Shown here: piece by piece, positions 1-13,431 of the stretch
Position numbering within the stretch: the first letter of the stretch is position 1
Layout: each line of letters begins with the position of its first letter
Assembly: GCF_009807095.1 (NCBI RefSeq)
Contig: NZ_WUCC01000005.1
Location: 248,001-312,000 of the forward strand
Direction: 5' to 3'
From: Rathayibacter sp. VKM Ac-2754
GTDB taxonomy: Bacteria; Actinomycetota; Actinomycetes; Actinomycetales; Microbacteriaceae
DNA length: 64,000 nt
Translations under genes and position numbers: made by a program
Notes under the pieces: model-generated
What the model was told of the DNA's origin: nothing
The model's database searches: none
What the model saw: the letters and a program-made list of their open reading frames with translations, nothing else

Positions 1-2118
<2,118 letters not shown>

Positions 2119-2198
2119 GAGTCTTTTCTCTTACTCGGCGGGGAGCTCGGGTGTGATGTGGGCTCGCGCTCGAGAGCGGCGGGCTGGAGGACGTCCAG

Positions 2199-2231
2199 GT
2201 CTCGATACGGCCGCTAGCGGCCTACTCGACC
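2199..2231. repeat. REP-like palindrome, copy between gyrA and gyrB
   Basis: This copy of the window-wide family starts ggtctcgatac and ends ctactcgacc, with the self-complementary core ggccgctagcggcc. It lies in the gyrB-gyrA gap and directly abuts the long hairpin at the gyrB stop codon. Confidence 0.8.
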
Positions 2232-5017
<2,786 letters not shown>

Positions 5018-5025
<8 letters not shown>

Positions 5026-6250
5026 GGTCGGGCTCCTCGGCGGCGGGTGCCTCGGCGGCGTGCGCCGGCTCCTCCTCCGCGGACTCCTCCGGGACGACGA
5101 TGCTGCCCGCCTCGATGCGCACCGTGTGCGCCGCCAGGTCGGCGGGGACGTCGTCGAACACGGCGGCGGTGATCAGCACCTGCTCGTAGTCGGCCACCAC
5201 CGAGGCGAGCCGCTCGCGACGGCGGGCGTCCAGCTCGGCGAACACGTCGTCGAGCATCAGCACCGGATCGCCCATCGGCGAGTCGCGCCGGAGCAGCTCG
5301 GCGGCCCCCAGCTTGAGGGCGAGTGCGAACGACCAGCTCTCGCCGTGGCTCGCGTAGCCCTTCGCCGGCAGGTCGTTGAGCTCGAACTGCACGTCGTCGC
5401 GGTGCGGACCGACCAGTGAGACACCTCGGTCGAGCTCGCGACGCCGCACCGAGGCCAGCGCGGTCGCGAACCCCTCAGCCAGAACCCGCCCGTCGGTCGC
5501 CGTGGGGGAGTCGGCCGCGTCGAGCGGCTCGCCGTCGTCGTCGACGGCTCCCTCGATGCTGAGTCGTGAGCGGAGGAGCGGACGCTGGTCGGCGCCGGCG
5601 ACGGCCTCGTAGGCGCCGCGGACCGGACCGCTCAGCTCGTCGACCAGCGTCAGGCGCGACTGCATGATCTCGGAGCCCAGGGTGATCAACCGCTCGTCCC
5701 AGATGTCCAGCGTGCCGAGCTTCGATGTGTCGCGGATCCCGGTCGCGCGCGCCGACTTGAGGAGCGAGTTGCGCTGTCGGAGCACGCGCTCGTAGTCGGC
5801 CTGCACCGCGCTCATCCGGGGAGAGCGGAGGACGACCAGCTGGTCGAGGAACCTGCGGCGGGCCGAGGGATCGCCGCGGATCAGGAGCAGATCCTCCGGA
5901 GCGAAGAGCACGCTCGAGAAGAAGCGCGGCAGCTCGCGCGGCTTGATCCCGCCGCGGTTGATCTGCGCACGGTTGGGGGAGGAGCGGTTGATCTGCACCT
6001 CCGCCAGCAGGTCGCGGTCGGCGTTGCGGAGTCGGGCGCGGATCACCGCGCTGTCGCGGCCCGCGCGGATCAGCGCCTGATCGGTCGAGACCCGGTGCGA
6101 GCCCAGCGTGGAGAGGTAGCCCAACGACTCGACGAGGTTCGTCTTGCCCTGCCCGTTGCGCCCCACGAACAGGTTCGGCCCCGGCACCAGCCCCACATCG
6201 ACGGAGGCGTAGTTGCGGAAGTCACTCAGCGCCAGCTGCGTCACATGCAC
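5018..6250 (-). CDS. recF: DNA replication and repair protein RecF
   Basis: An SMC-like ABC ATPase of 410 residues that binds gapped DNA and helps load RecA at stalled forks. The Walker A motif GRNGQGKT is at 30-37 and Walker B (VLMLDDVFAELD) near 330. The GTG start at 6250 is preceded by a strong GGAGGAGG ribosome-binding site 7 nt upstream. The last 30 or so residues are a Glu/Ala-rich tail not typical of the RecF core. The gap to gnd on its upstream side (6251-6666) holds repeats, so recF-dciA probably has its own promoter. Confidence 0.97.
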
Positions 6251-6300
6251 GCGCCCACCTCCTCCACTGCTCCGCCGCCCGCGACCCTCTGACTCCGATG

Positions 6301-6338
6301 GGTCTCGATACGCCCGCTGCGCGGGCTACTCGACCAGC
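6301..6338. repeat. REP-like palindrome
   Basis: Family member with the form ggtctcgatacgcc ... gggctactcgaccagc around the hairpin core cgcccgctgcgcgggc. Confidence 0.85.
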
Positions 6339-6460
6339 ATGCAGTGAGCAGCTGGTCTGCGAAGGTCGGCGAGACACCTCCGCCTGACGATGATCCTCAG
6401 GAGTAGGCGGCCGTAGGCCCGCCGCCGCCGTGAGAGCATCCTGTGCCTCACGGTGGCGGC

Positions 6461-6641
6461 GGGCCGCAGGTCGCCGTCCGGAACCGGCTCTATGGGACTC
6501 AACCGCTTCGAGAAGCCGACCGCCGCGAGGACTGCCATCGGCAGTCCGAGCCAGAGAGCACGGCCGGCGGGCCGCAGGTCGCCGTTCGCGATCGGCTCTG
6601 CAGGACGTGACCATCCCGAGAAGCCGACTGCGTGAGGACTG
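6461..6641. repeat. Two direct copies of a 74-bp sequence, period 108 bp
   Basis: Both copies begin gggccgcaggtcgccgt and end with a gagaagccgac...gaggactg block; the middle third has diverged. The copies are 6461-6534 and 6569-6641. A short inverted segment (gactgacgcagtcagtc) follows. Confidence 0.7.
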
Positions 6642-6666
6642 ACGCAGTCAGTCCGAACCGGTGGAC

Positions 6667-7554
6667 TCAGTCCACCGCCTTGACACTGTGCCCGCCGAAC
6701 TGGTTGCGCAGCGCCGCCACCGCCTTCATCGCGGGGGAGTCCTCCTGGCGGGAGACGAAGCGGGCGAAGATCGAGGCGCTGATCGTGGGCACCGGGACGG
6801 CGTTGTTGATGGCCTCCTCGATGGTCCAGCGGCCCTCGCCCGAGTCCTGGACGAAGCCCTCGATGTTCTTGAACTCCGGGTCCTGCTCGAGGGCGCGGAC
6901 GAGGAGCTCGAGGAGCCAGGAGCGGACGACGGTGCCGCGCTGCCACGCCTTGAAGGTGCCGGTGACGTCCTTGATGATGTCGTCGCGGGTCTCGAGGAGC
7001 TCGTAGCCCTCGGCGAACGCCTGCATCAGCGCGTACTCGATGCCGTTGTGGACCATCTTCGCGTAGTGGCCGGCTCCGACCTCTCCGACGTGGACGAAGC
7101 CCTCCTCGCGGGGGCCCTCGGGGCGCAGCGCGTCGAAGACGGGCATGGCGTACTCGACGAGCTCCTTCGGGCCGCCGACCATCAGGCCGTAGCCGTTCTG
7201 GAGTCCCCACACGCCACCGGACACGCCGGCGTCGATGTAGTGGATGCCCTTGGGCTTGAGGAGCGCGTCGTGCTTGAAGTCCTCGGTGAAGCGGGAGTTG
7301 CCACCGTCGATGACGAGGTCGCCCTCGCTGAGCTTCTCGGAGAGGTCCTTGACGACCGCGTCCGTGATCTCGCCGGCCGGGACCATGACCCAGACGATGC
7401 GCGGTGCGGGGAGCACCGCGATCATCTCGTCGAGCGAGGCGGAGTCGGTCACGTCGGGGTTGCGGTCGTAACCGGTCACCTCGACGCCCTTCTCACGGAG
7501 GCGGGAGCGCATGTTGTCGCCCATCTTGCCGAGTCCGACGAGTCCGATGTGCAT
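6667..7554 (-). CDS. gnd: 6-phosphogluconate dehydrogenase (decarboxylating), short form
   Basis: Oxidises 6-phosphogluconate to ribulose-5-phosphate plus CO2 in the pentose phosphate pathway. At 295 residues it belongs to the short class. The Rossmann motif GLVGLGKMG is at the N-terminus, followed by IDGGNSRFTED and the substrate signature DAGVSGGVWG; HYAKMVHNGIEYALM includes the catalytic Lys and the HNGIEY motif. The ATG at 7554 has AGGAAGG 7 nt upstream. Placement between recF and dnaN is frequent in actinobacterial origin regions. Short-form enzymes are often NAD-preferring; I cannot decide the cofactor from sequence alone. Confidence 0.95.
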   Translation of the reverse strand: MHIGLVGLGKMGDNMRSRLREKGVEVTGYDRNPDVTDSASLDEMIAVLPAPRIVWVMVPAGEITDAVVKDLSEKLSEGDLVIDGGNSRFTEDFKHDALLKPKGIHYIDAGVSGGVWGLQNGYGLMVGGPKELVEYAMPVFDALRPEGPREEGFVHVGEVGAGHYAKMVHNGIEYALMQAFAEGYELLETRDDIIKDVTGTFKAWQRGTVVRSWLLELLVRALEQDPEFKNIEGFVQDSGEGRWTIEEAINNAVPVPTISASIFARFVSRQEDSPAMKAVAALRNQFGGHSVKAVD

Positions 7555-7666
7555 GGTGAACCTTCCTGGAGTTCGATGTCCGGCGGGCGGTCGCTCGTCG
7601 GGAGCCGTTCGGTCGCGACGTTGCGAAGGGGGAGTGTGCGGGCTGCCGATCAGTGCGGCGGCGGGG

Positions 7667-8818
7667 TCAGCGCAGCAGCAGGTTGGGCTGCAGCAGGTAG
7701 CGGTAGCTGTCGGTGCCCGGCTGGTCGCGCGAGGTCTGGGCGGTGATCAGCACGGGGCCGGGCTTGTTGGGGTTCTCGGTCTTCGTGAACGCGATGCGCA
7801 CGAACTCCGAGTGCACGGCTGCGAGCCCGTCGAGCAGGAACTGCGGCTTCAGCGACACGACCACATCGGTGCCGGTGACGATCGCGTCGATGGTCTCGGA
7901 GGCCTGCGCCTGCTCCGACCCGATGGCCTCGAGGGTGAGCCCGTCACTGCTGAAGCTGAAGCGCAGGGCGGCCTCGCGCTCGAGCACGAGCGAGACGCGC
8001 CGGGTGGCCTCGATGAGGTCGCTGGTCGACATGACCGCGTAGTTCTCGACGGACGCGGGGAAGAGGCGCTTGACCGGGGGGAAGTTGCCCTTGATGAGCA
8101 GCGACGTCACGGTCTTGCGGTCGGCGGTGAAGGCGATCAGCTCGCGCTCGTCGCGGTTGGTGATCGCGACCGACACCGTGCCGGAGTGGCCGAAGGTCTT
8201 GCCGACCTCCTGCAGGGTGCGCGCGGGCACCAGGGCGGTCAGCGGTTCGGCGGGGGCCGGGTTCTCTCCGTTGTCCCAGTCGATCTCGCGGACGGCGACC
8301 CGGTAGCGGTCGGTCGCGACGAGTCCGATCGTGTTCTCGGTGATCTCGAGCTGCACGCCGGTGATGACGGGGGTGACGTCGTCGCGGGAGGCGGCGACGG
8401 CGACCTGCGAGATCGCGGCCGCGAAGGCGTCGGCCGGCACCAGACCGGTGGAGGCGTCGATCTCGGGGATGCTCGGGTACTCCTCGACGGGCATCTGCAG
8501 GAGCGTGAAGTGCGCCGAGCCGGCCGAGACGTGCACGCGCGACTCGTCGGTCGAGATGCGCACGGGTGCGTTCGGGAGGCGGTTCGCGATGTCGGCGAGC
8601 AGACGGCCGGAGACGAGGACGGTGCCTGTCTCCTCGACATCGGCGGCGATCTGCGTCTGGGCAGAGACCTCGTAGTCGAACGAGGAGAGCGTCAGCCCTT
8701 CGCTCGTCGCCTCGATGAGGATGCCCGAGAGGATCGGCAGCGTCGTGCGCTGCGGGAGCAGCTTGACCGCGAAGGACACCGCTTCGCTGAAGACGTCGCG
8801 GTTGGCTTGGAACCTCAC
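7667..8818 (-). CDS. dnaN: DNA polymerase III beta subunit (sliding clamp)
   Basis: The ring-shaped processivity factor of the replicase, 383 residues. The N-terminus VRFQANRDVFSEAVSFAVK and the end of the protein (YLLQPNLLLR) are typical for actinobacterial clamps, and three clamp-fold repeats are readable. The frame stays open 14 codons upstream to an ATG at 8860, but I chose the GTG at 8818 because AGGGG stands 6-7 nt upstream and family alignments start there. The dnaN-dnaA gap upstream carries the DnaA-box region. Confidence 0.97.
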   Translation of the reverse strand: MRFQANRDVFSEAVSFAVKLLPQRTTLPILSGILIEATSEGLTLSSFDYEVSAQTQIAADVEETGTVLVSGRLLADIANRLPNAPVRISTDESRVHVSAGSAHFTLLQMPVEEYPSIPEIDASTGLVPADAFAAAISQVAVAASRDDVTPVITGVQLEITENTIGLVATDRYRVAVREIDWDNGENPAPAEPLTALVPARTLQEVGKTFGHSGTVSVAITNRDERELIAFTADRKTVTSLLIKGNFPPVKRLFPASVENYAVMSTSDLIEATRRVSLVLEREAALRFSFSSDGLTLEAIGSEQAQASETIDAIVTGTDVVVSLKPQFLLDGLAAVHSEFVRIAFTKTENPNKPGPVLITAQTSRDQPGTDSYRYLLQPNLLLR

Positions 8819-9147
8819 AAGTGCACCCCTGACGAGTCGTGGACGAAGACCGACGCCCATCGTACTCGTCAGCCTCGCCGCGCCCGGAAGCGGGGGGAGG
8901 GCACCGCCCGATGCGAGGTCTGTGGAGAGGTTGTCGTTCGCCCCTCATTGAAGAGAGAACTGCGTTAACAGTGTTAACACGTGTGGAAACTGTGGAAAAC
9001 CCTCGGGGCCCCTACTCCGGTGGGCGATGCGGACCCTCGCTGTCTGTGGAGGGAGTGTGAGCGCGCCCGTGGACGCCCTGTGGAGGGATCTCGGCCGGGT
9101 CGCGGCATTCCACAGGGGAGGCACTCGAGCGCACAGATCGGAGCCGG

Positions 9148-9166
9148 TTGTCCACAGTTATCCACA
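9148..9166 (+). promoter_or_regulatory. Paired DnaA boxes (TTGTCCACA, TTATCCACA)
   Basis: Two consensus-quality boxes stand one base apart in the same orientation. TTGTCCACA is the typical high-GC actinobacterial box and TTATCCACA the general bacterial one. These are the strongest boxes in the dnaN-dnaA gap. Confidence 0.85.
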
Positions 9167-9265
9167 GGTTGCTCACACGTGTGGAAATCGACGAATCCGT
9201 TCGATTCAGCGAACGCCGACGGCGCGGCAAGCGTGCCCGGGGCTCCTGAGACCTCGCGCGAGCTC

Positions 9266-9525
9266 GCTGGTCGAGTAGCCCCGGATGGGTGTATCGAGAC
9301 CCACCAGCGTCAGCAGAGGGGGCTTCGGCCTTCGCCTTCTGGCGGACGTGGATCTCGATGCGCCCGCTGCGCGGGCTACTCGATCAGCGAGGGAGGGGAC
9401 GACCCGCCCGGAAGCCCGCTGGTCGAGTAGCCGCCGAAGGCGGCGTATCGAGACCGACCAGCTTCAGCAGAGGAGGCTCGAGCTCATACGGCCCCTGCGC
9501 GGGCTGCGGGCTCGACCAGCAGGGT
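9266..9525. repeat. Cluster of REP-like palindromes upstream of dnaN
   Basis: Copies at 9266-9308, 9351-9388 and 9418-9462, plus a degraded one at about 9487-9525. Orientations alternate (gctggtcgagtagcc... versus ...ctactcgatcagc), giving paired inverted units like bacterial interspersed mosaic elements. Confidence 0.8.
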
Positions 9526-9560
9526 GCAGGCAGCGGACCCGCAGCCCCTGCTCGCGAGGC

Positions 9561-10982
9561 CTAGCGGTTCGTCTTGATGCGGGTGGTCAGCTCGGTGACC
9601 TGGTTGTAGATGCTGCGGCGCTCCTTCATGAGCTCCGAGATCTTCTTGTTGGCGTACATCACGGTCGTGTGGTCGCGGTTGCCGAACAGCTGGCCGATCT
9701 TGGGCAGCGAGAGGTTCGTCAGCTCGCGGCAGAGGTACATCGCGATCTGACGCGCCGTCGCCACGGCCTGCGAGCGCGAGGAGCCGTAGAGGTCGTCGAC
9801 GGTGAGCTTGAAGTAGTCGGCGGTGTGGTTGATGATCTCGACCGGCGAGATCACGTTGTCCTCGTCGAGAGTGATCAGGTCCTTCAGCACCGTCTGCACC
9901 AGCGACATGTCGACCGGAGTGCGGTTCAGGCTCGCGAACGCGGTGACGCGGATGAGCGTCCCCTCGAGCTCGCGGATGTTGCTCGACACCTTCGACGCCA
10001 TGAACTCGAGGATGTCGTCGGGCACCAGCAGCTTCTCGCTGACCGCCTTCTTGCGGAGGATCGCGATGCGCGTCTCGAGGTCGGGAGCCTGCACATCCGT
10101 GATCAGACCCCACTCGAACCGCGAGCGCATGCGGTCCTCGAAGCCGGTCAGGGCCTTCGGGGGCAGGTCGGACGTGATGACGACCTGCTTGTTGTGGTCG
10201 TGCAGCTGGTTGAAGGTGTGGAAGAACGCCTCCTGCGTCTCGGCCTTGCCCTGCAGGAACTGGATGTCGTCGATCAGGAGGATGTCGACGTTGCGGTACC
10301 GGCCGTGGAAGGCGTTGCCCCGGTTGTTCGCGATCGAGTTGATGAAGTCGTTCGTGAACTCCTCGGAGGAGACGTAGCGCACCCGGATGCCGGGGTAGAG
10401 GCTCATCGCGTAGTGGCCGATGGCGTGCAGGAGGTGCGTCTTGCCGAGCCCCGAGTCGCCGTAGACGAACAGCGGGTTGTAGGCCTTCGCAGGGGCCTCG
10501 GCGACGGCGACCGCCGCGGCGTGCGCGAAGCGGTTGGAGCCTCCGATGACGAAGTTGTCGAAGCTGTACTTGGGGTTCAGTCGGGTGTCGGTCGCGGGGA
10601 CCGTCCGGAGCTCCTCGACGACGCGAACGGGGGTGACCGCTGCGGAGGAGCCGGTGATCGGCTCGAAGGGGTTCATCGACTCCGACGACGGCGAGCTCAT
10701 CGGCTCGTGCTCGATGTCGGGATTCACCACGAAGGCGAACGTCGTGACGCCGAAGGAGTCGTCGAGCGTCCCGATCGCGCTCAGCAGCGGCACGCGGACG
10801 CGCTGCTCGAGCATCCCGCGGGTGAACTCGTTCGGCACCTCCAGGTAGAAGGTGCCGGCCATGATGCCCTTGGGCTCCACCAGCGAGACGAAGCCGTACA
10901 GGGGAGCGGTGATCCGCTCGTCCTTCGAGAGGGCTCCGAGGATCACGTTCCACGCGTCGACCATCGACGTGTCGTCTGCCAT
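9561..10982 (-). CDS. dnaA: Chromosomal replication initiator protein DnaA
   Basis: AAA+ initiator that binds DnaA boxes, melts oriC and recruits the helicase; 473 residues. Domain I is at 1-85 and a linker runs to about 135. The AAA+ domain has Walker A GDSGLGKT at about 174-181 and Walker B ILLIDDIQF. The C-terminal DNA-binding domain IV carries the signature GNRDHTTVMYA near 435. The ATG at 10982 starts MADDTSMVDA. Transcription points towards oriC and dnaN. Two further boxes lie behind its start (11181 and 11237), a likely site of autoregulation. Confidence 0.98.
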   Translation of the reverse strand: MADDTSMVDAWNVILGALSKDERITAPLYGFVSLVEPKGIMAGTFYLEVPNEFTRGMLEQRVRVPLLSAIGTLDDSFGVTTFAFVVNPDIEHEPMSSPSSESMNPFEPITGSSAAVTPVRVVEELRTVPATDTRLNPKYSFDNFVIGGSNRFAHAAAVAVAEAPAKAYNPLFVYGDSGLGKTHLLHAIGHYAMSLYPGIRVRYVSSEEFTNDFINSIANNRGNAFHGRYRNVDILLIDDIQFLQGKAETQEAFFHTFNQLHDHNKQVVITSDLPPKALTGFEDRMRSRFEWGLITDVQAPDLETRIAILRKKAVSEKLLVPDDILEFMASKVSSNIRELEGTLIRVTAFASLNRTPVDMSLVQTVLKDLITLDEDNVISPVEIINHTADYFKLTVDDLYGSSRSQAVATARQIAMYLCRELTNLSLPKIGQLFGNRDHTTVMYANKKISELMKERRSIYNQVTELTTRIKTNR

Positions 10983-11180
10983 CTGTCCTCGGTCCTCGTC
11001 GCTGTCGTGGTCCCGGTGTCGCCCGGTTCGTGGTGTCGCTGTTCCGGTGCCGCCCGGGGACCCTCGGTCGATCGCGGAGGCCCGGCTCGTCCGGCAGGAT
11101 CTCGTGCTCGACGCGGTCGCGCGCAGGGCTGTGCCGCAGTGCTCGGCTCGACCGGTGCGGGGCTCGATCCATGCACAGGG

Positions 11181-11189
11181 TTATCCACG
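11181..11189 (+). promoter_or_regulatory. DnaA box (TTATCCACG)
   Basis: Eight of nine bases match TTATCCACA. It is located upstream of dnaA, where initiator autoregulation is usual. Confidence 0.6.
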
Positions 11190-11236
11190 GGTCGGAGCGG
11201 ACGCCAGCGCGGACGCGGGTCGTGGCCGTTCGTGCC

Positions 11237-11245
11237 TGTGGATAA
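11237..11245 (-). promoter_or_regulatory. DnaA box (TTATCCACA on minus strand)
   Basis: Perfect match read as tgtggataa on the plus strand, in the dnaA-rpmH gap. It may belong to the origin or to dnaA autoregulation. Confidence 0.75.
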
Positions 11246-11550
11246 CTGCGGCTCAACACGGTAACGAACGGAGCCGACGGGAGACAAATCCACCACAGCG
11301 ACACCCGCGTGTCAATGCGCGGAACGCGCCGCGGGACGTGCAGACTCGAGGATTCGCCCGCACCACATTTGACCGACGGGAGTGCAGGCCGTAGTTTTAA
11401 TCAGTTGACGCCTGCCCGGGGTCGCGCGCCCGATCCACACGGATCGTGCCGAGTCGGAATCGGGCACCCCCCTCTTCCCGGGAGACCGGAGCCCGCGCCC
11501 CGGCGTGCGGCCCCGTTTCACTCGCGGAACACGTACGTGGAGATTGAACT

Positions 11551-11688
11551 ATGAGCAAGCGCACCTTCCAGCCGAACAACCGTCGTCGCGCCAAGAAGCA
11601 CGGCTTCCGTCTTCGCATGCGCACGCGTGCCGGTCGCGGCATCCTGAGCGCTCGTCGCGCCAAGGGCCGCACCGAGCTCTCCGCGTAG
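11551..11688 (+). CDS. rpmH: 50S ribosomal protein L34
   Basis: A 45-residue, very basic protein starting [20 protein letters not shown] and ending in the usual GRTELSA-type tail. It is a component of the large ribosomal subunit. It stands first in the rightward operon rpmH-rnpA-yidD-yidC, conserved across bacteria. The ATG at 11551 follows an ACGTGGAGATTGAACT leader with GGAG as ribosome-binding site. The rnpA start follows 21 nt after its stop codon. Confidence 0.98.
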   Translation: MSKRTFQPNNRRRAKKHGFRLRMRTRAGRGILSARRAKGRTELSA

Positions 11689-11709
11689 AGCCCGCTATAC
11701 CGTTCAGCG

Positions 11710-12063
11710 GTGCTGGCCAGAGCGAATCGCATCGTCCACGGAGGCGAGTACCGGACAGTCGTCCGTCGCGGTGTGCGGTCCACGGGACCGCACACCGTCA
11801 CGTATGTCCGCAAGACCTCCGGGTCCTCTCCTGCGCGGTTCGGATTCATCGTGGCCAAGACCGTCGGCTCGGCCGTCACCCGCAACACCGTCCGCCGCCG
11901 CCTCAAGGCCGTGGCGTTCGAGATGGTGGGAGTCACCGCTCCCGGGACCGAGATCGTGATCCGCGCACTGCCCGGCAGCGCCGACGCACCCTGGGCGGAG
12001 CTCCGTCGCGAGGTCGTCGGTGCGGTGTCCCGGACCGCGCGGCCGGCGCGGGATCGATCATGA
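11710..12063 (+). CDS. rnpA: Ribonuclease P protein component
   Basis: The protein cofactor of RNase P, which helps the catalytic RNA trim the 5' leader of precursor tRNAs; 117 residues. The family signature RNTVRRRLK lies in the middle, preceded by FGFIVAKTVGSAVT. It starts with GTG at 11710. Its stop codon overlaps the yidD start (ATGA), indicating translational coupling. Confidence 0.96.
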   Translation: MLARANRIVHGGEYRTVVRRGVRSTGPHTVTYVRKTSGSSPARFGFIVAKTVGSAVTRNTVRRRLKAVAFEMVGVTAPGTEIVIRALPGSADAPWAELRREVVGAVSRTARPARDRS

Positions 12064-12458
12064 CCGCGGCTGCCGCTCCGGCGCAGACCCTCTCGCGGCC
12101 CTCGCGACCGCGTTCCTCGCGACTGCGTTCCTTACGTCTGGCGTGGGGACTCCTGCTGCTGCCCCGGAACATCGGGATCGCACTGCTCCTCGTGTACCGC
12201 GCCGTCGTCTCGCCGCTCTACGGCGACGTCTGCCGCTACTACCCCTCGTGCTCCGCGTACGCGCTGCAGGCGATCCAGCTCCACGGGCTCGTCCTCGGCA
12301 CGGTCCTCGGGGCTCGTCGCCTCCTCCGCTGCCACCCGTGGGCCGCCGGCGGCGTCGACGACGTACCGACCTCGATCCCCCTGCACCGACCGGCCCCCGG
12401 CCGAACCCGCTTCGCCGTGACGCGATTCGGATTCGTCGCGGGCCCTCGAAAGGACTGA
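12060..12458 (+). CDS. yidD: Membrane protein insertion efficiency factor YidD
   Basis: A small (132-residue) inner-face protein that assists YidC/Sec-dependent insertion of membrane proteins. The hallmark motif YYPSCSAYALQAI and the later RRLLRCHPWAAGG are present, with conserved Cys, Pro and His. The N-terminal 25 residues are Ser/Arg-rich and precede a hydrophobic amphipathic segment. The ATG at 12060 overlaps the rnpA stop. The C-terminal 30 residues are longer than in compact homologues. Confidence 0.92.
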   Translation: MTAAAAPAQTLSRPSRPRSSRLRSLRLAWGLLLLPRNIGIALLLVYRAVVSPLYGDVCRYYPSCSAYALQAIQLHGLVLGTVLGARRLLRCHPWAAGGVDDVPTSIPLHRPAPGRTRFAVTRFGFVAGPRKD

Positions 12459-12467
12459 CCCCCTCCC

Positions 12468-13424
12468 ATGGACCTCCTCGGCACGATTCTCTGGCCCCTC
12501 AAATGGGTGGTCGAGCTGATCCTCGTCGCCTTCCATCAGCTGCTGACGATCATCGGCATGGAGGCCGCGGCGGGCATCACCTGGGTGCTGTCCATCGTGG
12601 GCCTGGTCCTCGTGATCCGCGCTGCGCTCATCCCGATCTTCGTCAAGCAGATCAAGAGCCAGCGGCGGATGATGGAGGTCGCTCCGCAGCTGAAGAAGAT
12701 CCAGGACAAGTACAAGGGCAAGCGCGACCAGCTCTCGCGCGAGGCGATGTCCCGCGAGACCATGGAGCTCTACAAGAAGACGGGCACCAACCCGCTCGCG
12801 TCGTGCCTGCCGCTGCTGATCCAGATGCCGATCTTCTTCAGCCTGTTCTCGGTGCTGAACGACGCCCAGCGCAGTGAGCGCGGCGTCGGACCGCTCGACG
12901 CCGTTCTCGCCCGCCAGTTCGGCGAGGCGAACCTGTTCGGCATCGCCCCGCTGCACCAGTCCATCCAGGGCGCCCTCCAGGAGGGCGGCCAGGAGCTCGT
13001 CGTCATCATCGCCGTCGTCATGGTGGTGCTGATGACCGCGTCGCAGTTCATCACGCAGCTGCAGATCGTGTCGAAGAACATGTCGCCGGAGGCCAAGGCC
13101 TCGCCGACGTTCAAGCAGCAGCGCATCCTGCTCTACATCCTCCCCCTGGTCTTCGCCTTCTCGGGCTTCGCGTTCCCCCTCGGCGTCATGTTCTACTGGC
13201 TGACCTCGAACATCTGGACGATGGTGCAGCAGTTCATCGTCATCCGGAACATGCCCACCCCGGGCAGTGAGGCCGCCAAGGCCCGCGAGGAGCGCCTCCG
13301 CCGCAAGGGCAAGCTCGTCGAGGAGACGAACGTCGCCGGCGAGACGACGCTCGTCGAGAAGAAGGCCGTGCAGCGCCAGCAGCCCGTCAGCAAGAGCCGC
13401 GCCAAGAAGCAAGCCGGAAAGTAG
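12468..13424 (+). CDS. yidC: Membrane protein insertase YidC
   Basis: An Oxa1/YidC-family insertase of 318 residues, the short form usual in Gram-positive bacteria without the large periplasmic domain. Transmembrane stretches are visible at about 10-30, 35-60 (with the positively charged cytoplasmic loop KQIKSQRRMMEVAPQLKK after it), 110-125, 175-195 and 220-255. The C-terminal tail is strongly basic (RRKGKLVEE ... SRAKKQAGK), as expected for ribosome contact. It lies 9 nt after yidD. Confidence 0.95.
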   Translation: MDLLGTILWPLKWVVELILVAFHQLLTIIGMEAAAGITWVLSIVGLVLVIRAALIPIFVKQIKSQRRMMEVAPQLKKIQDKYKGKRDQLSREAMSRETMELYKKTGTNPLASCLPLLIQMPIFFSLFSVLNDAQRSERGVGPLDAVLARQFGEANLFGIAPLHQSIQGALQEGGQELVVIIAVVMVVLMTASQFITQLQIVSKNMSPEAKASPTFKQQRILLYILPLVFAFSGFAFPLGVMFYWLTSNIWTMVQQFIVIRNMPTPGSEAAKAREERLRRKGKLVEETNVAGETTLVEKKAVQRQQPVSKSRAKKQAGK

Positions 13425-13431
13425 CACCGCC

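Larger units (their letters stand above)
6251..6666. other. recF-gnd intergenic region with repeats
   Basis: No credible gene lies here. It contains one REP-like palindrome (6301-6338) and a direct duplication of about 74 bp (6461-6534 and 6569-6641, period 108). Reading frames through it translate to low-complexity peptides without recognisable domains. Confidence 0.6.
8819..9560. other. dnaN-dnaA intergenic region, probable oriC
   Basis: No gene. Between about 8960 and 9190 lies a cluster of DnaA-box-like sequences in both orientations: TTGTCCACA at 9148-9156, TTATCCACA at 9158-9166, reverse copies at 8982-8990, 8991-8999, 9045-9053, 9079-9087 and 9180-9188, and a weak CATTCCACA at 9106. 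GTTAAC appears twice at 8964-8977, inside a short AT-richer stretch including the palindrome gtgttaacac. From 9266 to 9525 the gap is filled with REP-like palindromes. The dnaA-dnaN spacer is the usual oriC position in actinobacteria, so this is the prime candidate. Confidence 0.75.
10983..11550. other. dnaA-rpmH divergent intergenic region
   Basis: No gene. This 568-bp gap separates the leftward replication genes from the rightward rpmH block. It must contain the divergent promoters of dnaA and rpmH. A near-consensus DnaA box TTATCCACG lies at 11181-11189 and a reverse TTATCCACA at 11237-11245. An AT-richer patch (gtagttttaatcagttgac) lies at about 11391-11409. I cannot place promoters with confidence. 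Confidence 0.6.

Noticed and set aside
9285-11264. A 659-codon plus-strand open frame opposite dnaA
   Set aside because: Its composition is Arg/Ala/Val-rich as expected from the complement of a high-GC gene, and dnaA on the minus strand is certain.
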